Both the position numbers and the translations under genes were made by a program. From assembly GCA_016718155.1 (NCBI GenBank), contig JADKEH010000001.1, positions 62,001-126,000 of the forward strand: DNA of 64,000 nucleotides. The letters are read 5' to 3'. The notes under the pieces are model-generated. The model worked only from the letters and a program-made list of their open reading frames with translations, was not told the DNA's origin and made no database searches. Source of the stretch: Candidatus Rhodoferax randersensis (lineage in GTDB: Bacteria > Pseudomonadota > Gammaproteobacteria > Burkholderiales > Burkholderiaceae_C). The first letter of the stretch is position 1. Each line of letters opens with the position of its first letter. This document shows, one piece after another, positions 17,574 through 26,182 of this stretch.

Positions 17574-17930
17574 TCGGTTCTGGCGGTCGTCGTTTTGGTT
17601 GCTGGTGCTGGTCACGCTGTGGCTGTCGCTCATTCCGGTCGATCTGGTGCCTAAGGCATTCAGTTTCTGGGACAAAGCACAACATGCACTGGGTTTTGCG
17701 GCACTGGCGTTTTCGGGTCTGCTGGCCTATCCGCCTCGAATTCGTTCGCTGATGTTTGGCTTGGCGCTGTTTGGTGCAGGTATTGAGTGCGCCCAGTGGT
17801 TTACAGGGTGGCGATTTGGCGACTGGCAAGACTGGGTGGCGGACTGTGTGGGGTGTTGATTGGCTACGTGTCCTGGCGGGTGGGCATGTGGCTGGTGAAG
17901 CTACGTAAAGTCGCAGAATTATGCCACTAA
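17557..17930 (+). CDS. VanZ-like membrane protein, C-terminus frameshifted
   Basis: The frame from ATG 17557 (or 17563) encodes a VanZ-like protein with several membrane segments. It has FWDKAQHALGFAALAFSGLL and the diagnostic end FGDWQDWVADCVG, but stops at 17859. Reading on after one missing base in the G4 run at 17850-17853 restores VLIGYVSWRVGMWLVKLRK, a typical last membrane helix, to TAA 17928-17930. The gene therefore carries a one-base deletion or the sequence is wrong there. As read, translation gives about 100 residues lacking the final helix. Function of the family is unknown. Confidence 0.7.
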
Positions 17931-18306
17931 AATCAACTAGAGCCTTGTCCAACGTGGTATGAGCCTGAACGGCGGCTGTATTTCCACCCAGATATGAGCC
18001 TGAAGCGGTAGATTTGGACTGAATCGAAGGGCGGGCTGTAGGCGCCGACACGATTTTGACCCACGTGCCGACGTTTGACTGACCCACCATCACGCAGCTC
18101 CATCCCGCACCCGGAAACGAATTCACGGACCCCTGGCCGGGTCACGCAGAATCGGACCCTGGGTCAGTTTGCCGTCGGCCCCAACAACCACACGACACAT
18201 CTGGCCAAGATATCTGTGGATCCGTGACTCGGGCGCAGCTCGTGGAGCCACGACACACCTCACGGAAAGTGTAGACCCCGGTCGCGATGGGGCTCATTCC
18301 CCTCAA
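17931..18306. other. Intergenic region, possible decayed mobile-element ends
   Basis: 376 bases without a supported gene. Two short motifs in opposite orientation, TTTGACTGACCCACC (18075-18089) and CCTGGGTCAGTTTG (18159-18172), resemble terminal sequences of insertion elements, and TATGAGCCTGAA is repeated at about 17958 and 17993. No transposase remnant was recognised. Confidence 0.4.
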
Positions 18307-18954
18307 TCAATCCGTCGTCGCCACAAGCCTGTCCGCTGGGTACGCGACCAGAAAGCTCGCCAACTCTGAGTCGGCTGCGCTCAGCCACGCGTCGTACGCG
18401 CCGCCTGGCAAGATCACGACCATTCGCTTTTCATCGGCGGGCTTGTGAAACAGCCGCATCAGGGCATGGTGCTCCGCGTTGATGGTCAGCATGGCAAAGC
18501 TGTGCACCACAACACCAGCAGGCGACCTCCAGCGCGACCACAAGCCCGCAATTCCCATGGGGTCGCCATCGGCGCGCGCTATGCGCGTCGGTATGGCTTT
18601 ACCGCTGCGCCAATCGGGTTCGTAGAAGGCATCAGCGGCGATGATGCAGCGCTGCGCGTGCTTCCACGCATCCCGAAAGCTCGGCTTGATCGCAACGGTC
18701 TCACTGCGGGCATTGAACGTGTGGCGAGCGACCTTGAGGTCCTGTGCCCAGTGCGCAACCAAGCCGAACCGCCCCGTCAATGCCTCGCGTTCGGGCACCG
18801 CATCGTCGCCCGAGTTGGCTTCAACGGGTCGCCGAATGAACGTTGCCGGGTAACCGGGCCATACGTCGTACCGCCCGAGATCGTCGGGAGGGTAGACGCC
18901 AAACGCCTTGAAGTAACGCTCGCGCTCCTTGATGGCCTGGTAGTGGCTGCACAT
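18307..18954 (-). CDS. SOS response-associated peptidase (SRAP / YedK / HMCES family)
   Basis: 215 aa when started at the ATG at 18954, so that the protein begins Met-Cys-Ser-His-Tyr. The Cys at position 2 is the catalytic residue exposed after Met removal, which decides the start; a longer frame to 19020 would bury it. SRAP proteins form a thiazolidine crosslink with abasic sites in single-stranded DNA and protect them. Further family features are the NARSETV block, RCIIAADAFYE (Glu-containing active-site strand) and MLTINAEHHALMRLFHKP, which supplies the active-site His. No SOS box was recognised upstream. Confidence 0.93.
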   Translation of the reverse strand: MCSHYQAIKERERYFKAFGVYPPDDLGRYDVWPGYPATFIRRPVEANSGDDAVPEREALTGRFGLVAHWAQDLKVARHTFNARSETVAIKPSFRDAWKHAQRCIIAADAFYEPDWRSGKAIPTRIARADGDPMGIAGLWSRWRSPAGVVVHSFAMLTINAEHHALMRLFHKPADEKRMVVILPGGAYDAWLSAADSELASFLVAYPADRLVATTD

Positions 18955-19168
18955 CCGTCCATTGTGCCAAGCCCGAATGCGCCCAGCCCGTGCAAGACCG
19001 GATGACCGTTGAAACGGCAAATCGAAACCGAAGACCCGTGATTTTTGCCGCGCATTCCGTGAAAAGTAGCCACCCGCTGTCCGCCACCTTGGGGCAAACT
19101 TTCATAGTCGGCTGAGATAGCCAATTGAGTGGCCTGTGATTTGGTCAAACAAAGAAAGCGGGGACAGC

Positions 19169-19438
19169 ATGAGTGCATACACGGTACCGGACGCGCTGGA
19201 GGCGCGCTACAAAGGCGACGGCATGGCGCTGGCGGCCACGCATGACGGGCGGTTGCTGGCGCTGACGTACTTGAGTGATCTGCTGCCGGGCGTCGAACTG
19301 CTGGAGTGTGACGCGGCGGGCCACATCGATGCAGGCATTTTGGACAACCCGCGCATCGCGCCGACCGTGCGTGAGCTAAGCGCCCTGGGCAGTGTGCACC
19401 TGGGTGTATGTTCCCGCTGGGAATTCGTCGAACTATGA
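19169..19438 (+). CDS. Hypothetical protein
   Basis: 89 aa from ATG 19169, preceded by GGGGACAG. I do not recognise it. It reads as a compact soluble domain with an N-terminal charged part (DALEARYKGDGMALAATHDG) and LLPGVELLECDAAGHIDAG in the middle. No signal peptide is evident. A strong hairpin begins two bases after its stop. It is flanked by the SRAP gene and tRNA-Val, both on the opposite strand, so it is a single-gene unit. Confidence 0.5.
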   Translation: MSAYTVPDALEARYKGDGMALAATHDGRLLALTYLSDLLPGVELLECDAAGHIDAGILDNPRIAPTVRELSALGSVHLGVCSRWEFVEL

Positions 19439-19440
19439 AA

Positions 19441-19471
19441 AAAGCCCACCGGCGCGACGCTGGTGGGCTTT
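19441..19471. terminator. Bidirectional terminator between hypothetical gene and tRNA-Val
   Basis: AAAGCCCACC (19441-19450) pairs perfectly with GGTGGGCTTT (19462-19471). Read on the minus strand the hairpin is followed by six T residues (the A-run at 19437-19443 on the plus strand), so it is strongest for the tRNA-Val transcript. It also ends the plus-strand gene that stops at 19438. Confidence 0.8.
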
Positions 19472-19478
19472 GGTCATT

Positions 19479-19553
19479 TGGTGGGCGGTGGAGGCTTCGA
19501 ACCTCCGACCCCAGCAGTGTGAATGCTGTGCTCTACCCCTGAGCTAACCGCCC
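19479..19553 (-). tRNA. tRNA-Val (CAC)
   Basis: A 75-base cloverleaf on the minus strand: acceptor GGGCGGT pairs with ACCGCCC, the D-arm carries AGCTCAGGGGTAGAGC, the anticodon arm is CAGCATTCACACTGCTG with anticodon CAC, the T-loop is GGTTCGAAGCC, and CCA is encoded. A CATAAT at 19579-19584 (minus strand) may be its -10 box. Confidence 0.97.
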
Positions 19554-19617
19554 TGAATGTGTTTCAGGAAAGCCTTGGATTATGCCATATCTGGCACGCC
19601 ATTTTCCCAAGTTTGGC

Positions 19618-20319
19618 TCAGGCCGCCGCGCGCCAGACCGTCTTGCCGCCGCTTGCCTTGTCGATTTGTGCCAACACGTCGTCGTGGGCCGCCAGTTCCT
19701 GCTCGTTGGCCTGCAGCACCGGCAAGTCAAAACCTGACAAGTCAATCTGAGGCGCCGCCGAGTCGCCGTGTTGCGGGCCATGGGCGTCGATCAGCAGCGC
19801 GTCCTGGCCGCGGGTGAGGTTGATGTACACATCAGCCAGCAACTCGGCGTCCAGCAAGGCGCCGTGCAATGTACGACCGGAGTTGTCCACGCCAAGTCGG
19901 TCACACAGCGCATCGAGCGAATTGCGTTTGCCGGGGAACATTTCCTTGGCCATCACCAGGGTGTCGACCACCTTGCCGACATGGTCCTTGAACGGCGGGC
20001 GCGCCACCAGTTCGAGTTCCTTGTTCAGGAAACCAAGGTCGAACGCAGCGTTGTGGATGATGATCTCGGCATCCCGCACGTAGCGCAGCAACTCCTCGAC
20101 GACCGCCTCGAACTTGGGTTTGTCCTTCAGGAACTCGGTCGTGATGCCGTGCACCTTGAGTGCTTCTTCGTGGCTGTCGCGCCCCGAGTTCAGGTAGAAG
20201 TGCAGGTTGTTGCCCGTCAGGCGCCGGTTGACCAGCTCGACGCAGCCGATCTCGACGATACGGTCGCCGTTGTCGGCGGATAACCCGGTGGTTTCAGTGT
20301 CTAGAAATATCTGGCGCAT
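19618..20319 (-). CDS. dnaQ: DNA polymerase III epsilon subunit (3'-5' proofreading exonuclease)
   Basis: 233 aa. It carries the DEDDh exonuclease motifs: DTETTG (7-12, Exo I), HNAAFDLGFL (Exo II, around residue 93) and HGALLDAELLADVY (Exo III with catalytic His, around residue 157). The C-terminal 50 residues, rich in Gln, Leu and Ala, fit the polymerase-alpha binding tail. It proofreads the replicative polymerase in the cytoplasm. It lies downstream of the isc operon on the same strand, 53 bases after fdx, which may be fortuitous. Confidence 0.93.
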   Translation of the reverse strand: MRQIFLDTETTGLSADNGDRIVEIGCVELVNRRLTGNNLHFYLNSGRDSHEEALKVHGITTEFLKDKPKFEAVVEELLRYVRDAEIIIHNAAFDLGFLNKELELVARPPFKDHVGKVVDTLVMAKEMFPGKRNSLDALCDRLGVDNSGRTLHGALLDAELLADVYINLTRGQDALLIDAHGPQHGDSAAPQIDLSGFDLPVLQANEQELAAHDDVLAQIDKASGGKTVWRAAA

Positions 20320-20372
20320 GGGAAGAGCTTAATGGGTTTTCCCGACGGGCCGCCCCCAGGAAGCTTGAGGGC

Positions 20373-20711
20373 CTAATGGTTCTCTTTGGCGTGGTTGATC
20401 GAGTAGCGCGGGATCTCCACCGTCACATCCTTCTGCGCCAGATACGCCTGGCAGCTCAGCCGTGAGTTGGGCTCCAGGCCCCAGGCGCGGTCGAGCAGGT
20501 CTTCCTCGTTTTCATCCAGTTCGTTGAGCGAGGCAAAGCCCTCGCGCACGATGACGTGGCAGGTGGTGCAGGCGCAGCTCATGTCGCAGGCGTGCTCGAT
20601 GTTGATCTTGTTGTCCAGCATGGCTTCGCAAATGGACGTGCCGGCTGGCGCCGAAATCTCGGCGCCTTGGGGGCAGTATTCCGGATGCGGAAGGATCTTG
20701 ATGATGGGCAT
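20373..20711 (-). CDS. fdx: ISC-type 2Fe-2S ferredoxin
   Basis: 112 aa adrenodoxin-like ferredoxin. Cluster ligands are Cys 42, 48 and 51 in HACDMSCACTTCH and Cys 87 in LSCQAY. It supplies electrons for Fe-S cluster assembly on IscU. It is the last gene of the isc operon, 26 bases after the hscA end, as in other proteobacteria. The signature DENEEDLLDRAWGLEPNSRL is that of the Isc ferredoxin rather than a plant-type one. Confidence 0.95.
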   Translation of the reverse strand: MPIIKILPHPEYCPQGAEISAPAGTSICEAMLDNKINIEHACDMSCACTTCHVIVREGFASLNELDENEEDLLDRAWGLEPNSRLSCQAYLAQKDVTVEIPRYSINHAKENH

Positions 20712-20737
20712 GCGTGGCTCTCGCTGTGGGGTCTGGT

Positions 20738-22593
20738 TCAGACCGTTTCGATGTTCTTGCCGGCCAGCGCCTGCTGGATGCCCCGGTTCATGCGCAATGC
20801 AGCGAAGGCTTCGGTGCCCTGCGCCAGCAGCTTGGTAGTGGCCTCGATCAACGAGGCATCCTCGGTGCCCATCACCTGCAGCACGGCGACCATGCGCTGG
20901 TCAATGGCCGCGCGTTCCGACTCGTCCAGCAAGTCACCATCGGCCTCCAGCGCGCTGTGCGTGGCCAGCAGCATGCGTTCCGCGTCGACCCGTGCCTCCA
21001 CCACGGCACGGGCCTGCATGTCGGCCTCGGCAGTGGTAAAGCTATCCTGCAGCATCTTGGCGATCTGGTCGTCAGCCAGGCCGTACGATGGCTTGACATC
21101 GATCTGCGCCTGCACGCCGCTGATCTGCTCCAGCGCCGAGACATTAAGCAGCCCGTCCGCATCGACCGTGAAGGTGACGCGGATGCGCGCCGCGCCGGCC
21201 ACCATGGGCGGGATGCCACGCAACTCGAAGCGCGCCAGGCTGCGGCAGTCCGCCACCAGGTCGCGCTCACCTTGCACCACGTGCACGGCCAGGGCGGTCT
21301 GCCCGTCCTTGTAGGTGGTGAAGTCCTGCGCCATCGCCGTCGGAATGGTCTGGTTGCGCGGCACGATGCGCTCCACCAGGCCACCCATGGTCTCCAGCCC
21401 CAGGGACAAGGGAATCACGTCAAGCAACAGCAATTCGCCATTGGTGCTGTTGCCGGCCAACTGGTTGGCCGAAATGGCGGCGCCCAGCGCCACCACTTCA
21501 TCGGGGTTGAGGTTGTTGAGCGGTGCCTTGTCAAACAGCTTGGCCACGGCTTGCTGCACCTGCGGCATGCGCGTGGAGCCACCCACCATCACCACGCCGT
21601 GCACATCGGCCACGTCCAACCGTGCGTCGCGCAAGGCGCGGCGCACGGCCGTGAGGGTGCGTGCGGTCAGGCTGGCGGTGACGGTTTCGAACTGCGCGAC
21701 CGTCACGTCAAGCGACAACGGCCCGTCGCCCAACGCGGCCTCAAAGGTCGCCGCAGCCCAGCGGACAGCGCCTCCTTGCAACGGCGCGCGGCCAGCTTGA
21801 GCGTGGCCTTGTCGGTCGCGCTCGGCGCCGAGCGGCCGGTTTGTGCCAGCACCCAGTCGGCCAGCGCGTGGTCGTAGTCGTCGCCGCCCAGTGCCGAGTC
21901 ACCGCCGGTGGCGATGACTTCGAACACGCCGCGCGTCAACCGCAGGATCGAGATGTCGAAGGTGCCGCCACCCAGGTCGTACACCGCGTAGACGCCCTCG
22001 CTGGCGTTGTCCAGCCCGTAAGCAATGGCCGCCGCCGTGGGCTCGTTGATGAGGCGCAGCACATTGAGCCCGGCCAGCTTGGCGGCATCCTTGGTGGCCT
22101 GCCGCTGCGCGTCATCAAAGTAGGCCGGCACGGTGACCACAGCGCCATACAGATCGTCATTGAAGGTATCTTCGGCTCGGTAACGCAAGGTGGCCAAAAT
22201 CTCGGCACTCACCTCGACCGGCGACTTCTCACTGGCAACGGTCTGGATGCCCAGCATGCCCGGATGATCGACAAAGCAATAGGGCAACTTGGCCGCACCC
22301 GCAACGTCGCTCAGGCTGCGGCCCATAAAGCGCTTGACCGAGGCAATGGTGTTCTCGGGGTCGGTGGCCTGCGCGGCCTGCGCGTCGTAGCCGATCTGAC
22401 GGCCACCGCCCGCCAGGTAGCGCACCACCGAAGGCAGGATGACGCGCCCTTCGCCGTCCGGCAGGCACTCCGGCACGCCGTGGCGCACCGAGGCCACCAG
22501 GGAATGCGTCGTGCCCAGGTCGATGCCGACCGCCACACGCCGCTGGTGCGGGTTGGGGGTTTGGCCGGGTTCGGAGATTTGTAGCAGTGCCAT
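20738..22593 (-). pseudogene. hscA: Fe-S chaperone HscA, interrupted by a one-base frameshift
   Basis: Two overlapping frames together make one HscA of about 616 aa, the normal family length. The N-terminal frame (start 22593) has the Hsp70 ATPase motifs GIDLGTTHSLVA, YDLGGGTFDISILR and NEPTAAAIAYGLD. The C-terminal frame (to 20738) continues with ALGDGPLSLDVTVAQFE, VGGSTRMPQVQ and the peptide-binding domain (IPPMVAGAARIRVTF). They join near 21755-21765 if one base is restored beside a GGG run. As read, the product stops soon after residue 277 and lacks its substrate domain. HscA works with HscB to release clusters from the LPPVK motif of IscU. Since the rest of isc is intact, sequencing error is a serious alternative to true loss. 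Confidence 0.85.
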
Positions 22594-22619
22594 ATTAGTA
22601 TTTTAGTACCGTAATGCTA

Positions 22620-23144
22620 TTAACCATGGTCTGCAATACGGTCCAGGCGATCGTGCACGTCGCGTGAGAAGCGCTCGATAAACATCAGCGCGCGCACTTG
22701 TTGCGCAGCGCCTGGGTAGTCGTGGATCTGATCGAGCAGGTGCCGGCACTGATCCAGCGCCGCGCGCCGGGCCACGCCCACTTCATCACTGAGCACCTCC
22801 AGCTGCGCGCCATCACCGGCCTCTTCCAGCGCCTCACGCCACTGCATCTGTTGCATCAGAAAGGCCGGCGGCATGGCGGTGTTGTTCTCGGCCTGAATCG
22901 GCGCACCATGCAACTCGCACAGGTAGGCCGCGCGCTTCTGCGGGTCTTTCAAGCGTGCATAGGCCTCATTGATACGCACCGACCACTGCATCGCCAGCCG
23001 CTGCGCGGCGCCACCCTGCGCCACGAACTTGTCGGGATGCGCCTGACGCTGCAGGTCTTTCCAGCGGGCATCAATGGTGGCGCGATCCTGTTCGAACTGC
23101 TCGGGCAATTCGAACAGCTCGAAATCGGAGCTTTGCAGGTTCAC
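22620..23144 (-). CDS. hscB: Fe-S co-chaperone HscB
   Basis: 174 aa J-domain protein. The diagnostic HPDKF tripeptide-containing loop is at about residues 36-40. An N-terminal FELFELPEQFEQD and a C-terminal three-helix region that binds IscU follow the family pattern. It stimulates the ATPase of HscA and delivers IscU to it. It overlaps iscA by 4 bases and precedes hscA by 26, in the canonical operon order. Confidence 0.94.
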   Translation of the reverse strand: MNLQSSDFELFELPEQFEQDRATIDARWKDLQRQAHPDKFVAQGGAAQRLAMQWSVRINEAYARLKDPQKRAAYLCELHGAPIQAENNTAMPPAFLMQQMQWREALEEAGDGAQLEVLSDEVGVARRAALDQCRHLLDQIHDYPGAAQQVRALMFIERFSRDVHDRLDRIADHG

Positions 23145-23464
23145 ACTCTGAACGACTCGCCGCAGCCGCAGCGGTCGCGCTCCTTCGGGTTGTTGAACTT
23201 GAAGCCCTCATTGAGGCCTTCCCGCACAAAGTCCAGCTCGGTACCGTCCAGGTAGGACAGGCTTTTGGGGTCGATCAGCACCTTGACGCCGTGGTCCTCG
23301 AAGATCAGGTCTTCGGGTGCAAATTCGTCAACATACTCCAGCTTGTAGGCCAAGCCCGAGCACCCGGTGGTCTTGACACCCAGGCGCACGCCAACGCCCT
23401 TGCCGCGTTTGGCAAGGTAGCGGGTCACGTGCCGGGCAGCGGCTTCAGTAAGAGTGACGGACAT
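23141..23464 (-). CDS. iscA: Iron-sulfur cluster assembly protein IscA
   Basis: 107 aa A-type carrier. The three conserved cysteines appear as GCSGLAY (Cys about 35) and CGCGESF near the C-terminus (Cys 99 and 101), which bind iron or a cluster and pass it to target proteins. Length and C-terminal motif match IscA rather than ErpA. It lies 18 bases after iscU and overlaps the hscB start. Confidence 0.95.
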   Translation of the reverse strand: MSVTLTEAAARHVTRYLAKRGKGVGVRLGVKTTGCSGLAYKLEYVDEFAPEDLIFEDHGVKVLIDPKSLSYLDGTELDFVREGLNEGFKFNNPKERDRCGCGESFRV

Positions 23465-23482
23465 CTTCTAATCAGTTTCTAT

Positions 23483-23911
23483 TCAGTTGGGGACAGAGCT
23501 TTCCTGCGTTGCAGGCTGCGATCTTTCCCCAAGATGCTTGGCTTTGTAGTCGTCCACGGCCGCCTTGATGGCGTCTTCGGCCAGGATGGAGCAGTGGATC
23601 TTGACCGGCGGCAGGGCCAGTTCTTCGGCGATCTCGCTGTTCTTGAGCGCGGCCGCCTGATCCAGCGTCTTGCCCTTGACCCACTCGGTCACCAGTGACG
23701 ACGAGGCGATCGCCGAGCCGCAGCCGTAGGTCTTGAAGCGCGCGTCTTCAATCACTCCGGTCAACGGGTTGACCTTGATCTGCAGCTTCATCACGTCGCC
23801 GCAGGCGGGCGCACCCACCATGCCAGTGCCCACCGACTCGTCGCCCTTGTCGAAGGAGCCAACGTTGCGCGGGTTTTCGTAGTGGTCAACGACTTTTTCA
23901 GAATATGCCAT
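23483..23911 (-). CDS. iscU: Iron-sulfur cluster scaffold IscU
   Basis: 142 aa. Cluster ligands Cys 37 (with Asp 39), Cys 64, His 106 and Cys 107 are all present, and the HscA-recognition motif LPPVK is at 100-104. It is about 12 residues longer than typical IscU because of a polar C-terminal tail (ERSQPATQESSVPN). It accepts sulfur from IscS. Unusually, the spacer to iscS upstream is 217 bases and contains a repeat element, so it may have separate expression levels. Confidence 0.96.
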   Translation of the reverse strand: MAYSEKVVDHYENPRNVGSFDKGDESVGTGMVGAPACGDVMKLQIKVNPLTGVIEDARFKTYGCGSAIASSSLVTEWVKGKTLDQAAALKNSEIAEELALPPVKIHCSILAEDAIKAAVDDYKAKHLGERSQPATQESSVPN

Positions 23912-23965
23912 TTGGTTTACCTCGGTTACTTAATCAGAGTCGGCAATTGCCAAAATACGCTATGT

Positions 23966-24099
23966 CGTCATTGCGAACGCAGTGAAGCAATCCATGCCCC
24001 AAAATACATGGATCGCCACAGCCTGCGGCCTCGCGATGACGAAACCTGTTCAAGGTCCGTGTCCGGCATCGGGCGGGATTCGGGAGGCTCGCGATGACG
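23966..24099. repeat. Modular inverted-repeat element, locus 3, inside the isc operon
   Basis: A complete composite unit between iscU and iscS, in the same orientation as locus 1: arm CGTCATTGCGAACGCAGTGA, partner arm ATGGATCGCCAC to TCGCGATGACG, then the tail TCCGTGTCCGGCATCGG to GCTCGCGATGACG. The operon runs on the minus strand, so the element would be transcribed in the isc mRNA and fold into strong hairpins. Confidence 0.85.
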
Positions 24100-24128
24100 T
24101 GCTGGTACTTCTGCACTTTCTGTTTTCC

Positions 24129-25349
24129 TTAGTGCGCAGCCCATTGGATGGTGCTGATGTCAATGCCGTCCTTGTACATTTCCCACAAGGGGCTCAGGTC
24201 CCGCAGCTTGGCGACGTTGAGCTTGATGGTCTCGATGGCGTAGTCGATTTCGGCTTCGGTCGTCCAGCGTCCAATCGTCATGCGCAGGCTGCTGTGCGCC
24301 AGTTCGTCACTGCGGCCCAAGGCGCGCAGCACATAGCTGGGCTCCAGGCTGGCCGAGGTGCAAGCCGAACCACTGGACACCGCCAGGCCCTTGATACCCA
24401 TGATGAGCGACTCGCCCTCGACATAGTTGAAGCTCATGTTGAGGTTGTGTGGCACGCGTTTGTCTACGTGGCCATTGATGAACACCTGCTCGACGTCGGC
24501 CAGGCCCGCAAGCATGCGGTCGTGCAGCGCCTTGATGCGCACGTTCTCGGCAGCCATCTCTTCCTTGGCGATGCGGTAGGCCTCGCCCATGCCGACGATC
24601 TGGTGCGTGGGCAAAGTGCCCGAGCGCATGCCGCGTTCATGGCCGCCACCATGCATTTGCGCCTCGATGCGCACTCGGGGTTTGCGTCGCACAAACAAGG
24701 CGCCAATGCCTTTGGGGCCATAGGTCTTGTGGGCGGTCAGGCTCATCAGGTCGACCGGCAGCTTGGCCAAGTCAAACTCGACACGGCCGGTGGCCTGTGC
24801 CGCGTCCACATGAAACACGATGCCTTTTTCGCGGCAGATCGCACCGATGGCGGCGATGTCCTGAATCACGCCGATCTCGTTGTTAACGAACATCACGCTA
24901 GCCAGGATCGTGTCAGGCCGAATCGCAGCCTTGAACACTTCCAGATCAAGCAGACCATCCGGTTGCACATCCAGATACGTCACCTCAAAGCCCTGGCGCT
25001 CCAGCTCGCGGCAGGTGTCCAGCACGGCCTTGTGCTCGGTCTTGACGGTGATGATGTGTTTGCCCTTGGTCTTGTAAAAGCCAGCGGCACCCTTCAAGGC
25101 CAGGTTGTTGGACTCGGTCGCGCCGGAGGTCCAGACGATCTCGCGCGTGTCGGCACCGATCAGCTCAGCAACCTGCTCACGCGCCTTTTCGACGGCAGCC
25201 TCGGCCTCCCAGCCCCAGGCGTGGCTGCGCGACGCGGGGTTGCCGAAATGCTGGCGTAACCAAGGCACCATCGCGTCCACCACCCGCTCGTCGCAGGGGT
25301 TGGTGGCGCTGTAGTCCATGTAGATCGGGAAATGTGGTGTTGAATCCAT
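24129..25349 (-). CDS. iscS: Cysteine desulfurase IscS
   Basis: 406 aa, PLP-dependent. It removes sulfur from cysteine for Fe-S clusters and tRNA thiolation. PLP-binding Lys 208 is in SLTAHKTYGPKG, His 106 is in KTEHKAVL, and the persulfide-carrying Cys 330 is in SSGSACTSASLEPSYV. The 404-residue class and the C-terminal tail ending SPLWEMYKDGIDISTIQWAAH-like sequence match IscS rather than SufS. It follows iscR by 79 bases. Confidence 0.97.
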   Translation of the reverse strand: MDSTPHFPIYMDYSATNPCDERVVDAMVPWLRQHFGNPASRSHAWGWEAEAAVEKAREQVAELIGADTREIVWTSGATESNNLALKGAAGFYKTKGKHIITVKTEHKAVLDTCRELERQGFEVTYLDVQPDGLLDLEVFKAAIRPDTILASVMFVNNEIGVIQDIAAIGAICREKGIVFHVDAAQATGRVEFDLAKLPVDLMSLTAHKTYGPKGIGALFVRRKPRVRIEAQMHGGGHERGMRSGTLPTHQIVGMGEAYRIAKEEMAAENVRIKALHDRMLAGLADVEQVFINGHVDKRVPHNLNMSFNYVEGESLIMGIKGLAVSSGSACTSASLEPSYVLRALGRSDELAHSSLRMTIGRWTTEAEIDYAIETIKLNVAKLRDLSPLWEMYKDGIDISTIQWAAH

Positions 25350-25428
25350 TGCACGCTCACAGAGTCAGGCGGTTACTTGAACGATTGGCGGCTTGCACTC
25401 GACGGGCTGTCGCCCATCGGGCGGGCCA

Positions 25429-25965
25429 TCACGATTTGGAAAATGCGTTGCCCAGGGCAAACACCGAGTTCGGCGCGTTGATGCGAATCGGTTTACTGAT
25501 CGGCATGGCCGATATGGCACGTTTGATGGTCGGGCGGTCTTCCACATGCAGGCCCTTGGCCAACTGATCATCCACCAGTTTTTGCAGCGACACCGAGTCG
25601 AGAAATTCGACCATGCGCACGTTGAGCGCCGACCAAAGATCGTGCGTCATGCAGCGCTCGCCCTCGCCGTGGCAATTCTCTTTGCCGCCGCACTGGGTGG
25701 CGTCGATGGGTTCGTCGACCGAGACGATGATGTCGGCCACCGTGATGTCAGCCGCCTTGCGGGCCAACGTGTAGCCGCCACCGGGGCCACGGGTGGACTC
25801 GACCAACTCATGGCGGCGCAGCTTGCCGAACAACTGCTCCAGGTAAGACAGCGAAATTTGTTGACGCTGGCTGATGGCAGCCAAGGTGACCGGGCCACTG
25901 TTCTGGCGCAGGCCCAAATCAATCATGGCCGTGACCGCAAACCGACCCTTGGTAGTAAGACGCAT
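25429..25965 (-). CDS. iscR: Fe-S cluster regulator IscR (Rrf2 family)
   Basis: 178 aa from ATG 25965 (MRLTTKGRFAVTAMIDL), chosen by the conserved N-terminus; the frame stays open upstream to 26172 but without homology. The winged helix is followed by cluster ligands Cys 92, 98 and 105 and His 108. The third cysteine is one residue later than in E. coli IscR. The 2Fe-2S form represses the isc operon. The C-terminal tail (PNSVFALGNAF) is ordinary. A type 1 IscR site lies in its own promoter at 26101-26124. Confidence 0.95.
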   Translation of the reverse strand: MRLTTKGRFAVTAMIDLGLRQNSGPVTLAAISQRQQISLSYLEQLFGKLRRHELVESTRGPGGGYTLARKAADITVADIIVSVDEPIDATQCGGKENCHGEGERCMTHDLWSALNVRMVEFLDSVSLQKLVDDQLAKGLHVEDRPTIKRAISAMPISKPIRINAPNSVFALGNAFSKS

Positions 25966-26100
25966 TGCAAGCTCCTTTTGAATCAGGCTTGAAACTCCAG
26001 CTTGTCCACTCTCAGAGCGTTTCCGACTCCAGAGGCTTTTTGTCTCCTCGTGCGTCAACCGGTACAATTGCCACCTGTTGATCGGCCCCGTTTTTTTCTT

Positions 26101-26124
26101 TAGTTGACTATTTGAGTCAAGTAT
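26101..26124 (-). promoter_or_regulatory. IscR type 1 operator upstream of iscR
   Basis: On the minus strand the site reads ATACTTGACTCAAATAGTCA followed by ACTA. It has the two half-sites TTGACT and AGTCAA around a 5-base centre, as in the E. coli consensus ATASYYGACTRwwwYAGTCR... It sits about 136 bases before the iscR ATG, and its TTGACT could also be a -35 box. This supports feedback repression of the operon by holo-IscR. Confidence 0.8.
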
Positions 26125-26182
26125 AACAAGAAACCCAGAAAATTGCTCGGGTACTTGGAACAAGCGGACCAACCCCCTCTCC

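Noticed and set aside
20714..21877. 387-residue plus-strand open frame opposite hscA
   Set aside because: It is antisense to conserved HscA sequence, has biased His/Arg composition and no known domain.
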